This document shows, in pieces, positions 21,931 through 33,489 of a stretch of DNA of 64,000 nt. The translations under genes were made by a program, and so were the position numbers. How positions within the stretch are numbered: position 1 is the first letter of the stretch; the number at the start of each line of letters is the position of its first letter. The notes beneath the pieces are model-generated. The model made no database searches, was not told the DNA's origin, and saw only the letters and a list, made by a program, of their open reading frames with translations. The DNA is taken from positions 23,447,260-23,511,259 of the forward strand of contig OZ020313.1 in the NCBI GenBank assembly GCA_963971305.1, written 5' to 3'. The stretch is from Arcuatula senhousia. Lineage: Eukaryota; Mollusca; Bivalvia; Mytilida; Mytilidae.

Positions 21931-24900
21931 TTACTGACATTTTATTACATCAAGTACCAAAGGGTGGTCTTGCATGACTGGCCATTTTGATCTGAGTGCA
22001 TGAACGTTTTTCGCCACAGATTCTAGATTTCTCAGAAGAGTCATACTGTCTATTAGCTGCCAAAGACGCTGGTCTGGGTTGGAGTGTAACGTTTTCAAGT
22101 GAGTTCGTAAGTAGTTGATAAGTTTCCACTGAACCTCGTCAACTTTGGAAGGGTTCTCCAAGTCACATCGATCTGCAATAAATAACAAAGTTCGTGCATA
22201 TTTGGAAATTAAATAAGATTAGATAATATCATCCAAAGATGCATAACTCCTACTTGACTTCAGTTAGATGCAGGTCTGTGGCCTTTTCATAAATTTTATA
22301 AGATTTTTGTGAGGTGATTTCGCCTAAGTTTGAAGTATTTTTTGACAAGTAGAATATAGGAACGGAAATAGCAAGGGTCCTGGGGCTGGCAACAAGCCTA
22401 AAGAATGTTATATCAGGGGAAAAACAAAATAAAAAAACGATTTCAAAAGTTAATGGAGGTAGAAGCTAAAAATAATTTAACTGATGAATTACCCTCAAGG
22501 GCTTTAACCCGGCATTTGGGGTCGAGATAAAAAGTGCCACCAACTAGAAAAATCACAAGATATGACACTACTTTCACATCAGCCTGCACTTCGTCACGAT
22601 TGGATTTTTTTCTATAAATTTCTATTGTACATTTCTATTGTACATGTCTTTCTTTTAAAAAGTTCTACTCTCTTCCTAAGATATTTTTCTATTGAATTCT
22701 ATCCTTGAGTGTCAGAAAATTGGTCCTGTCTCAAACAGGAAGTCGACGTCTGTAAGGTCTAAAAACTGCTGAGGACAGTCCCCACTAACAGTTTGGAACA
22801 CAATTTACCCACCTAAGTTGTATTAGAATCATTTATGTGTACAGTTATTAAGAACATTAGTAGAAGTGTTCGTACGGAAGGACACGTCTAGTTTAACTTA
22901 GTCATGTTAGTGCACCATGACCAAACACGTTGGCCCAGGGGCATAGAAAAAGACAAAATCAACAAACCTGAGGCTGTTAAAGTGATTGCTCTGAGTAAGG
23001 TAACTTCTTCAATCGTCATGTTACAATTCTGTAGCTTTTTGGTAACCAAACATATCTCGTCGAGAAAGTCCTTGGGCATAAGCCCCAAAAGTTCATCAAA
23101 ATGGGCATTCACAGACCCACACACTACTTGTAACTCCAAGTTGATTCGTTTGTGAGCTGCCAGAAACCAAAAGTCAGAGAAACATGCTGAAAAAAGATAA
23201 ATTCATGTTAATGTTTTAATACTGTTGACACCTGTTCCCATTCTGTTAGGGAATAAAATACATTTAAGACCATTTTGAGGGAATGTGCCACAGGGGATCT
23301 TCGTTTTCTAGTTTTCCGCAAATCCCGCTTTCCTATCCTTAAACGTAGCTTCCACTTCTTGTTGCTTTTAGTTCCCTTTCTCTCGTTAACACAGTAATAA
23401 TTTTATGTAAATTAATGACTAAGAGGTGGTAAACGCGTCAAGCTACCATCACCGAGGTTCGTGGCTCGATATTCGAAATCGTGAAAATTTCATGAACCAA
23501 TATTCCGACACTCTTCTTAACACCATTTGCCAGGATGGTCTTAAGAAAAGATGCTAGTCTTTTAGAAACAGTCTTTTAGAAAGGACGAAAAAAGATGCCC
23601 CGTGTATGGTGAGAGCAATATACCATGCACGTATCATTTTCATTGCTTAGTAATTTTTCATTTTTCTATGATTGATGTTAATTTTATAAGTACGTCGACA
23701 TGCAGAGGATATTTTGAAAATTTAGGAAAAAAGTATAAAAAGTGAGTAACTTACTTTTGATTAAATGCAGTTGATCATGAGTTGACAGTTCAAGAAAACC
23801 GGGTATAACTCGAACAAAATCCACAATATTACGAATATTTTTGTCCATACTTGTGGCTATAATTCCCATCTTTTCAAACCGATTCCCAAGATCTAATCCA
23901 GTTTCATTGTAAATTTCCTCATACACAGTGAAAGGTAAGGATTTCATCTGTCCAAATACTTCTTGTTTACTTTGGTAACGTGTCTGAAATGGAAATGTAA
24001 CATGAGATATAAAACGGTTTACAAATGTTGCTGTAGATTTTTTAGGTAATCGCTAGCCTATTCGAATAAAAGACGCTGATTCGGCTAAATGAAGAAAAAC
24101 AAAGAGTGACATTTTAATACGATGTGTGTAATAGGTCAAAATAAAAGGAATACCCCCCAAAAATCACTACAATGTATGGGGTTGAGCCAAGCGATGGAAA
24201 TAAAAAAAATACCATACAAGACCATACAAGGCAAAGAGTCGGGTCAAACGAAAGAATACCCAAAAAAATCACAACGATGTATAGAGTTGGGACAAACGAA
24301 GGAATACCCCAAAAAGTCCCTACAATGCAAAACGTTGTGACATAATAAAGAAAACCCTTCATGGACTCACAAAAATGCACGGAGTTGTAAAAATAAACTT
24401 CAAGTTAAACAAAAAATAGCCATATGATGTATAGAGCCTTGTACATGTTGTACCATCTGAAGAATTTTCTTTATCTGTAATAGAGCCAAGATCACACTCA
24501 AAATGGATAGGACAAAGTACCCAAGAAAAAAGAAAAAGTTTATTGCAGCCTTATATGGCCTTATCTGGCTGAAACAAATACATGAGGTGACTGCAAGTGG
24601 GTGACTAGCCCACTTATCAGACTTGCTTACACTAACCAATCAAAATGCTCTCGCAAGTTTGTAATTGTTCATGATCACATAATATGTATATTGATGCAGA
24701 ACAGTTACAAAACTATTTCCCCCACCCGTCCCATCGCCAACCGCCTAGGCAGTTGTACAACTAGAAACTTATGCTCATCTTCGAAATGATATTAAATGTA
24801 GATTTATCATTTGTACCTAGTATATCTTATTTTCATGCTATATACTAACTACTACTCTTACTTGTTCGGGTTTTTTTGTGGCCTATCTATTGAAATAATT

Positions 24901-27900
24901 ACAGGCCAAAGATATTTGTCACCCTCCCCCCAAACAATCTGTCGTGAAGAACCATTATTTATTTCAATTATTGGACAACAGGGTAAGCTATTGACGTCAA
25001 AAGCAATATATACATACATAAATTTCTTGTTGTTTTTCCAGAAGCATGGTCGGATCAAAACTTTTTCTGAAATCTGGAATGAGTTTTTCCTGAATTGTAA
25101 TGAGTTTTTCAACTAATTCTTTGACTTCGTTTTGCTCCAATTCTGTATTCACGTCTATTTCCTGTTTTGTCTCTTTATTTCGGAGTTGAATCACTTCTTT
25201 AGTGTCTCTGAACTTCTTCTCGTATGTGTATCTGCCAGTCTTAATAGCTGAAAAATAAAAGTTTTTGGTTTGGTTGGTTTTTTTTTCGCTGTATATAAAA
25301 AAATTCCTGATGAACTGTTACTTCGAATCGCAGTTTGTATAAATTCGGTTCTAATGATCGAAACCTTCAGATCACCGAAGAGATGGATATTGGCGGAGGA
25401 TCCGGGAGTTTGAACTCAATTTTCTTCTGACATTATTTTATTTAAGCGCGAATGACCTAGCTGGGTCCCCTTCTATTTATAACTTTCCGTATCCGCTCTA
25501 TAGATTTCGATTAAGAATTCCTTCCATATAATATTCCATTATTGTTTTAGTGCCTACGTAAATATTTGTCTGAAAAAAAAAGTTCCAAACGATCAGTGTC
25601 CTGTTAGTAGGCGTTTTCAGTATTCTTGATAATGTTTGGCATCATGCTTTATTTGAGGAATTCTTATTTAATATTTTTTGTGCTCGCTTCGATGCAAGAT
25701 ACTTTTAAAACTAGTTATAGAAGGAAATATTTGAAGTAGGGTGTGTGTGTTAGTGTTTAACGCCCTTCTCGACCCACCCGGGCCACTTAGGGCGGTCAGT
25801 TTTAACGGTCGAGGAAACCTGAGTACCCGGAGAAAACACCGACCTTGGGCAGGTAACTGACATACCTTACTATTTACAGGTGGGTAAGTCCTTTTTTTGT
25901 AAATTACACAAACGGGGCTCGAATACCACCTGAGAGGTGTATCAGTAGGGGTGAATGTTGAAAAAGAACAATAATGTGGAAACAAATTATCATGCACCAC
26001 TCAAGGGGTTTAGTAACTATATCACAAAAGGAATAATGCGTGCATAACGCATCCTTTCGTGGTTCGGTCACCGCCAAGTGTGAAAATTTCATCGATCGAC
26101 TTTCCGACTATCCATAGACACCACTTGCAAGATTGTCTTGAGAAGCGATGCTAGTCCTCCAGAAGGGACAAAAAAGTTTATAATGATTAAGGGAGATCAA
26201 TACCAATGCACGATAAAGTCCCATTTGTAGCGTTTGATAGGAGTAGGCTCCATGGGGGCCGCTACAAAGACCACACTCGCTATCTAGAAGCGGGCACCAG
26301 CATATAAGTTAAAATCTTGTTTCACAATATACATTATAAATAAATAAATATCCCTTGTTAATTGTTCGAGTCTATTCAAATAAAAAAATATAAATAAATT
26401 GAATAATATGCTTTCATTATGTATTCACATCTCAGTGGTTTTATTGATTTTCAAATTTCAATAAAAAGTCAAAATATTTATTAAATGGAAGATGTTATTG
26501 ATAATTGGGTTGAAATTACTGATAATTCTAAATGGTGTGTGAAAATTTCTCCCTGTAGGCAAACTGAATGGAATTAAATTCACGGTCGAGGGAATCAGTT
26601 TAAAAAGTTGTATTCATGTTCCATTTTTCAATTTTTGCCAAACAATTATACAAGAAGTTTTATTTGCATTACTACTAAAATCGTTTAAAGGTAACAAGGT
26701 GCCTTTAGTATGTGTACGTACAAGTAGGATTTTTTTGTCTTGGTTCAAAGTACATGTAAACATTATAAGCCCTCCTATATTAAACACGGGAAGCCCGAAA
26801 TCTTAAGATGGGATTACAAGTATTTAAATCTAATATTGTTATATGGCTAGATTAACAAGTTTTGAGAGCCCATATAAATTACACGTATGATAAAATTGTG
26901 TATACTAATGATAGTTATATTATAGTCTCTCTTTACAACAGTTCATGTTGGTGGGATATGTAAACCTCTGGAAAACCAAAAAAAAAAAACGCCATGAATT
27001 GGATGCATACGAGAATACAATATGTTGGTGATGGGAAAAATAAACTATTTTGATAGTCAATGAAAAATCATTGGAGTCAATATGCAGTCCCCCCAGGACA
27101 TTGTTCTCACCACAATCGACAAATCGCATCTGTTACCCCCTTTTAAATGTCATTCTCAATGCATGAACCTACATAAGCTCACTACTTTGCATGTTCGGTT
27201 GTTACTTGGGAGGGCAGTTCGTTATTAGAACTTATGTCCTATCTATAATCTGCTAGCACTTTTAAATGACGCGTTAATTCATGTGAACAACTTAAATTCA
27301 TAGCACCAAAAAGTTTATTTCAAGATCCTTGATTTGATTTTGATTAAAAATGGTCGGTGGGTTGCAATTTGGAGCCCTTTACTGTGTAAAATGGGATAGT
27401 AAGTGAGTGCATAACCGACCTTCTCGTAATGCCAGAACTCCTAAAGATAATGACGTCGATTAAAACCTTGAAAACGTGTGTAGGACGGACTATTTACCTT
27501 CTTGTGACATGCCGATTTCCAAACATTTTTGATATCTGCAATATGCACACATTGATCTTCGACCGGGACCGATGCTACAGTTTTTAGCCTTGTGGCATTT
27601 GTACTGTTCTTTTTTCTTGTGAATTTTAACGATGCTTCTTCTGAAAAATCCCTGAAAAATATAAAAGTATTATTATATAACAAAGTTGGGGACCCAAAAC
27701 ATATCTATAGAAAATAGCGGAATCGGCATTTAAGTTGAAGTAGGTTCACCATTTGTTATCATGGTTATAGCTCACAAACTTTGACATGTTTGACATGCTT
27801 GATTTACAAGAACAAATATCAAATTTTTAAAGGTTATACGTGTTAATAACGATAATTTTCACTTTCTTTTGAATCTCAAAAACATGAACGTCATGGCCGG

Positions 27901-30012
27901 GTATTACCGACTACTGCTTGAAAACTGAATGCAGTCCTAAAATTTTAACGGTGCATGATTTTTTACACATAGTGAACATTAGGAGAAAACGGTAGACAAC
28001 AGACTAGGATAAGACTGTTGTCTTTCCTTCTTGTCCTTTTCTTTTTTAATAGTCATGCTCATGACATTTTTTGTTGGACTGTCCCCAAATTGCCAGTGTG
28101 ACCGTAGCCGGCAATACGGCGATTACCCCGTGTCAGATGTTCATTTTTGGTAAAACATTTCAAATTTATTAATGCGTTGGATTTTAGATACGCAATGCTT
28201 CGTTATTCAGCCCAACTCCAACAGAAAAAAAATTCATTGGATCATATGGATATCACACACTTGGGGATATAATTAAAAATATTTCCGTGTATCTTTTTTT
28301 ACCTCCATAGTCGTGTAATTAGACAATAGCCATATATTTGTATTATTCATGTGACCACCAGTTTTATTATTTGCTTTCCAATGTATTAAAAGTCTCGAGA
28401 TACTTGTAGATAATTGACGATATAAATGTTTCTAGGCAACATATATACAACAATACACTGATTAAATCAATAAGTTTTCACATTTAGACAACAACATATA
28501 GAGACAAAAAGGTTTCATATGTACATGTTTGCTTGTTCATACAATAAAAGGTATAGATCGATATCAAATTTCATGTACATGTATATAAGATTTAATGTTG
28601 AATAACGAAAAAGCAGTTGAATCAATATTTAATTTACTAAAAGATACAGGGGTTCAATTTAGCACTGGCCAGAGGTCCGGGACCTTACATTTTTGGTTCA
28701 GGACCTTTTAAATTCTATTTGCAAAAGTCCTGGACCTGCCCGTTTTTTTTTATAGTAGCTCCTATTGAGGACGTTTTAATGTCATCAGGTGGACCTTTTA
28801 TTCCAAAAGGTCCTGGACCTTTAGTTCACAAATGCTAATTTGAACCCCCGAGATATCTACCCCTGTTCTTAATAGGCACTATAATATTCATGCATCTATT
28901 TTTGAACTGTGTGGTGAATATGAGTTGATAAGGCATGCATGACATCTTTTACCGGTACTACTAGTCATTAATCAATATGAAAATAGTATAAAACTTTGTA
29001 ATATGAAACAGCATGGCCTTATTAGGCATACAATTCGATGCCACGCCCATGTAGACTAGTAAGCAATTGCTGACAGTCTTGTTTTAAAAAACAACTTCAA
29101 GTTCATTGTGAACTTTATATTAATGAATTTATATACGGCACCCAGCTTTAGATGCCTTCTTCTCATAGTTCCAAGCAGGAGAGGGTTTATATGGGGTTCC
29201 TCATGGGGGGTACCAGGAATCAAGTAATCAACATTTTTTTTGCCAAAGTAATCAAATAATCATATATTATTTAGAAATGTAATCAAAAACTTTTTCCAAA
29301 TGGGAATCAAGTAATCAAAAAGTAAATGTTAAGTAATCAAATAATCATTAAATATTTGCTCTTGTAATCTAGTAATCACCTTTAAAATGGCCTGGGAATC
29401 ATGTAATCAAAAACCCCATGAGAAGGCAATTATATGATGATACTTAAATGTATACATGTATGTACTAAAAAAGATAATGTAAACATCACTTCATCTGTCT
29501 CTATATATAGAGTATAAATAAGATAACACACTAACCTTACAAGCTTCGCAGGTATTTGCTCCGTAGTGGAAGCCCGACGCCTTTTGTCCACAAACCCTAC
29601 ACGGTGGAAGGAAAGGGTCGCCCTGGCTCCCTTTTGCTTTGCTGATACATGCACCCTCCTCTGTCTTTATAGATTCTAGCTGACATAGAATTTGTTCATC
29701 TCCAGTGCTAGGTGAAGTTTGATGGTCCAACCTTGGTTCTTGGTCCGGGTAGAGGTTCAAATATGAATCCATGTTACATGACTGCGGACTGAACACCGGG
29801 CTGCTCGACGTCACAGAGCTCGTCTGTCCGTCTGAAGTCTGCATGTATTCCACCGGACTAGATTCACAAGATGACATGGAAGATCCCATGGATGAATATC
29901 GGTCTAAATCGGTCAATTCTGCATATTCAGATACATTAACTTCTTCACACACTACATTTTGAACAACTGTATCCCCAGTAACAGGAAAATTACAAAATTT
30001 TATGAAGTCCAT
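21931..30012 (-). CDS. Orphan nuclear receptor, NR1-like (6 coding exons, 516 aa)
   Basis: Ligand-regulated type transcription factor of the nuclear receptor superfamily, expected to act in the nucleus. Coding exons, 5' to 3': 30012-29536, 27651-27498, 25247-25018, 23983-23755, 23186-22968, 22172-21931. All introns are GT-AG and every phase joins (0,1,0,1,1), giving 516 residues. Residues 1-130 are a Ser/Thr-rich A/B region. The DNA-binding domain has finger 1 cysteines 138, 141, 155, 158 (P-box CEACK, then GFFRR) and finger 2 cysteines 178, 184, 194, 197, followed by the extension AIKTGRYTYEKKF. The ligand-binding domain signature FVRVIPGFLELSTHDQ is at about 343-358. The C-terminal HPLVLDVIK (506-514) fits an AF-2 helix with Asp in place of the usual Glu. 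An acceptor (TTTACAG) lies 1 nt before the ATG, so at least one 5' UTR exon lies upstream. An AATAAA overlaps the last codons (21941-21946). Superfamily membership is certain; the subgroup (bivalve-expanded NR1, e.g. NR1P-type) is inferred. Confidence 0.95.
23421..23630 (+). mobile_element. tRNA-derived SINE, copy in receptor intron 4
   Basis: A degenerate tRNA-like head (GGCTCGATATTCG in the B-box position) precedes a body shared with 26030-26215 and the complement of 44400-44621: GTGAAAATTTCAT, ATTCCGACACTCTT, CCATTTGCCAGGATGGTC, GATGCTAGTC, AGAAAGGACGAAAAAAG. A short internal duplication of GTCTTTTAGAAA is present. Confidence 0.7.
24135..24390. repeat. Minisatellite in receptor intron 3
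   Basis: About four to five imperfect copies of a roughly 50-55 bp unit built on AAAGGAATACCCC, AAAAATCAC-ACAATGTAT and a GTTG-G end. Open frames across it are by-products of the repetition. Confidence 0.65.
25740..25930 (+). repeat. Dispersed repeat M in receptor intron 2
   Basis: GTGTGTTAGTGTTTAACGCC, GGGCGGTCAGTTT, ACCTGAGTACCCGGAGAAAA and GGGCAGGTAACTGACATACC. The complement of 7605-7712 shares its core. A common mollusc-type repeat; class unknown. Confidence 0.6.
26030..26215 (+). mobile_element. tRNA-derived SINE, copy in receptor intron 2
   Basis: Head remnant CGTGGTTCGGTCACC, then the shared body: GTGAAAATTTCATCGATC, TTTCCGACTATCC, CACTTGCAAGATTGTCTTGA, GCGATGCTAGTC, CCAGAAGGGACAAAAAAG. 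Confidence 0.7.
28668..28835. repeat. GGACCT/AGGTCC word cluster in receptor intron 1
   Basis: The word GGACCT or its complement AGGTCC recurs about seven to eight times at irregular spacing, including inverted pairs such as GGTCCGGGACC and AGGTCCTGGACCT. Not a clean tandem repeat. Confidence 0.6.
29218..29411. repeat. TAATCA word cluster in receptor intron 1
   Basis: GTAATCAA-like words (AAGTAATCAA, AAATAATCAT, GAATCAAGTAATC) occur about a dozen times in under 200 bp with irregular spacing. It lies about 120 bp downstream of coding exon 1 in gene sense. Confidence 0.6.
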
Positions 30013-30015
30013 TCT

Positions 30016-30912
30016 GTAAACAAACAGAAACTATTGCGAAATTACTTTTATCAATGAAATTATAGTGTGGTTAAAATCCGCCAACGCTGAAAACCATTAC
30101 AAACGATAATCTACTGTTCCAGCCATTCTTTCCTATTTGTTTTTTACATACCTTGAATTACTCAGGTAAAAAATCTTTAAGCCAAGTTTTGGTTCAATAG
30201 GCCAATACGTCAGATGGTGTATGACGTCAACAGGTGAGCCAGAATCACATGAAAAACTCGAACCACTATTACGAAATGCAAACAATTTCTTTTTAGGTTA
30301 AAAATACCCGTTTATGTGTCATGCATTTAGCTTTACTACATGTAAATAATGTTCAATGCATGTATATTCAGACAGGAAATTGATACATTAAAAGCAAATC
30401 GAATCCGTATATTAAGTACAAGTATATAAATCCGTATTGATTTATTTTAAATGGACAATTGTTATAATTAGTACACGGGTACTATTTGTGCGGTTTTATT
30501 ATTGTAACTGTTTCCAAAACAGATCAATGCTGATCATGCATAAACAAAAAGATATTTGACGTCATAATAAGGTTTAAATTTAAGTTTTCTTTATATTATA
30601 TAATCGTGTAAGTATTATAATTAAATCACATTAAAAAAATCTGTATAGACTGAATAAAAAGACCTGTTACTAAAATTAATCTTTTTAAATCTTAATTTGA
30701 TCTCGAAAAGACATGTCTGAACATTTTTTTTGTGTAAAACCTGACACTTAAAAACATCAATTAATTGTAAATTTAAAAAGCAAGAACATATTTAAAGTTG
30801 TCTATTTTTCCGCAAGCTCTCTTAAGGTTCATCTTTACACTTTGGAAAAAATGACTGATATTTTACGTCTTTTTTCAGTCTATGTGGAGTCTTAACTACA
30901 CATTCAATTGCT
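30016..30912. other. Region upstream of receptor coding exon 1
   Basis: Begins with the pyrimidine-rich acceptor tract on the minus strand (TTTGTTTACAG) directly before the ATG, so this is intron sequence between an unseen 5' UTR exon and coding exon 1. I cannot place the UTR exon or promoter. Confidence 0.5.
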
Positions 30913-31278
30913 TAATAAGGCGTAGCAGCGTCTAGATAAATAATTTTTGCATAAACTGAACTTTTACTATTTTGTACGTGTACTCTTGATTCGTTTTACC
31001 GGGGCATTTTCTTTGCGTTTTTCAGTTCACCCAAATATAGCCAAATATCAACAAGGCCCTGTCATTTGGCCTCCACGTGCTAGGAAATTTCATTATTGGT
31101 GATAAAAATCTACTCACAATCGGTTTTGTGGGAGGTTATTTAGGGGTAATTCATGCTTTATTTATGGTATAATATGAACGGAAAGAAAATGAGTAGAGAA
31201 AACAACAAAAGTAATCTAGTAAGCTGGAAGGGAAAATGACCGGCGATTTTTATATCTAGACGCTGCTACGCTTTATTT
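30913..31278. mobile_element. MITE-like element with about 28-bp inverted termini
   Basis: GCGTAGCAGCGTCTAGATA at 30920-30938 is exactly reverse-complemented at 31253-31271. The pairing extends outward through AATAA-GCG with one mismatch. About 314 bp lie between the arms, with no open frame. Confidence 0.65.
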
Positions 31279-31314
31279 CGTGTTTCTATGTGTCGTTTAA
31301 GCCGTACATATGTA

Positions 31315-31440
31315 AGGCAAAAAAGTGTCCTGTGATAAAGTGTCCAGGAGGACAGTATTTTCCAGAAAAGTTGCTATTTTCAAGTGTCCCCTGCTTTTAA
31401 ATAGTGTCCATTAGTAGGACACTTTTTATCTTCTTATGCC
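31315..31440. repeat. GTGTCC/GGACA word cluster, left part
   Basis: AGTGTCC occurs four times and GGACA/GGACAC twice in about 120 bp. The cluster resumes at 32440-32780 beyond a LINE fragment. Confidence 0.55.
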
Positions 31441-31565
31441 ATTTAGAATCATCCTATTAAGAATGACAGCCCTAGTGGACATCATACAATATTACAGTAT
31501 TCTTTCTTAAACATTCATGTAATAATTAGTGATTGTATAACTTCCAAACTTTAATAGTAGAAAAA

Positions 31566-32025
31566 TACTTACCAAACTACGTATTAGTGACCATAATCTA
31601 GAGATCGAACTTGGTAGATACAAGAATATACCAAGAGAACAAAGATTTTGTAAATCATGCAAAATAATTGATGATGAAGCTCATTTCTTCTTTCATTGTC
31701 AACTTAATAATAATATAAGAAAAACATTTATTGACTCAATACAAAAACAATATGCTAATTTTAACCAGCTTGAAACCATTGATAAATTGATTTTTGTACT
31801 TAACCCAAATATGGATGTTTTGCCCACGGTTGTTGATTTTATAAAGCAATCATTTGAGTTGCGACAATGAGATCCACATTGGTCAAAGTCATACATATTT
31901 GTAAATACTATATAATGTCTTTGTATGTAGAGTTACATGTTCATTGTTTATTGTATGTTTTTACACGTATATTTGTATTTGCTTAACCTCTTTGAGGTTT
32001 TTATCATGCAATAAAGTCATATAAC
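31566..32025 (+). mobile_element. LINE 3' fragment (C-terminal coding plus 3' UTR)
   Basis: 31566-31870 reads as the last ~100 residues of a LINE polymerase: KLRISDHNLEIELGRY, IPREQRFCKSCK, DDEAHFFFHCQ, VVDFIKQSFELRQ then stop. The 3' UTR runs to an AATAAA near 32010. The C-x2-C...H-x4-C signature matches the LINE at 44625-46280. Complete 5' truncation of the palm domain. Confidence 0.85.
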
Positions 32026-32126
32026 TAAATTTCGTTAAAATGCTTAATACTATACATTCGAAACAGATTTTTATTGCTCACATCAAAATGAAAAAAATAT
32101 GCCAGAAAAAGGATCAAGAAACAACA

Positions 32127-32245
32127 GCAGGGATTGGGAAGGAATTTTAAGCAAAATGCCATTCACCACTTTTTTTCATGGAAATTTCAAAATTTCATTC
32201 TTAATGTGCCAATAGTTCATAGCCTCCTGCCTTCCCAATCCCTGC
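32127..32245. repeat. Inverted repeat, 16-bp perfect arms
   Basis: GCAGGGATTGGGAAGG (32127-32142) is exactly reverse-complemented at 32230-32245 with an 87-bp spacer. Short non-coding stem-loop or MITE remnant. Confidence 0.6.
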
Positions 32246-32439
32246 AACAGAATACATGTAATTGAATACTTAATCATTAGGTGATAATTTATGAAAAGTT
32301 CATAAGTGTTAGAAAATACCTTTTATGCAATGATCTCATTTTAATTGTAGTTATTTATAGGTCTCTCCTTGATTTGTAAATTTGTAAATGCTACTTTAAT
32401 AAAACCCTATAAAAAAAATTTGGAAAAACAAATCTCAGT

Positions 32440-32780
32440 CAAATGACTATTCCCACATTATGATGGACAATTTTTCATAGACATGGACATTATTTCATAG
32501 ATTCAGGTTTGAGATTAAATAAGGTTCCCCATTTTGATATGTCATAATATTATATCATAAAACAATGAAGTATTATATTGTTGAGTAAGTATTCAGGTAT
32601 AAATAGAGAAATTGTTTGTCTATTCCTGCTTTTAATATGAAGGACAATATTTTATAGCTATGGACACAATTTTATAGGTTTGAAGTGTCCAGGACATTAT
32701 TTCATGACAATATTATGTCCATGGACAGTATATACCATTTTAAATTGTCTGAAGGACATAATGAGGGACAATATAAAATC
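32440..32780. repeat. GGACA word cluster, right part
   Basis: GGACA occurs about eight times at irregular spacing, usually followed by AT-rich sequence (ATGGACAATT, GAAGGACAATAT, CATGGACAGTAT), with TGTCC mixed in. Confidence 0.55.
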
Positions 32781-33489
32781 TTACACATAGACTAGAAAAA
32801 TAGGTAAAATATCTACCATTTTATTCGAAGTGTAACCGTGAACCTTAACATATTTTCCAGACCTGAATATTTATTTACAAAAACTATCAGGCCTCCCCAT
32901 TAGAAGCAAAATGAAGTGGTGTTTTCCTTCGGGTTAAGCTAGCTCAATTAACTCTCAAATGGCCATATTTTTCAAACTTAATTCATATTTTTGCTCTGGT
33001 TTTCTGGACTTTAATTGTTAGAATTGCCGATATAAAGCACGATATAAAATAAATGTTTAACTTTTGACGACAAAAGTACAAGTAGTTTATATACGGCGAA
33101 ACAGAATAAATCCGTCGGCTCCGATGAGCTCAGGCAAATGGAACAAACCGAAAGACCTCCATGTCATTTTAACTACACGTAATCCACCTTTAAATGATAA
33201 AATCTTTAAAGCTAAGCATAATAAATTGTTTTTTTTTTAATTTGAGCCAAAACTTCGTAAAGTAAAATATGTTCAGGCTAGATGACTACACGGGAATAAA
33301 GCCCCAAATCAAAATTTATCAGTAGTTTGAAAAAGTTTCAATAGTACAGAGTACTATCATAAGATGTAAATTTCCGAGTACAGACAGTCGGAGAAGATCA
33401 GGGTCATACTCTCCACTGTTTTGTTGGTTTCAAACAGTCATTTACACTAAAAGCTCTTGCAATTACTTACAATCACTAACGTTACGTCA
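32781..33489. other. Intergenic, nothing recognised
   Basis: AT-rich sequence with no open frame of note and no recognised repeat. Confidence 0.5.

Noticed and set aside
24114..24380. Hydrophobic repetitive open frame (88 codons, -).
   Set aside because: Produced by the minisatellite in receptor intron 3.
29771..29962. Plus-strand open frame opposite receptor exon 1.
   Set aside because: Shadow of the minus-strand coding exon; no splice or motif support.
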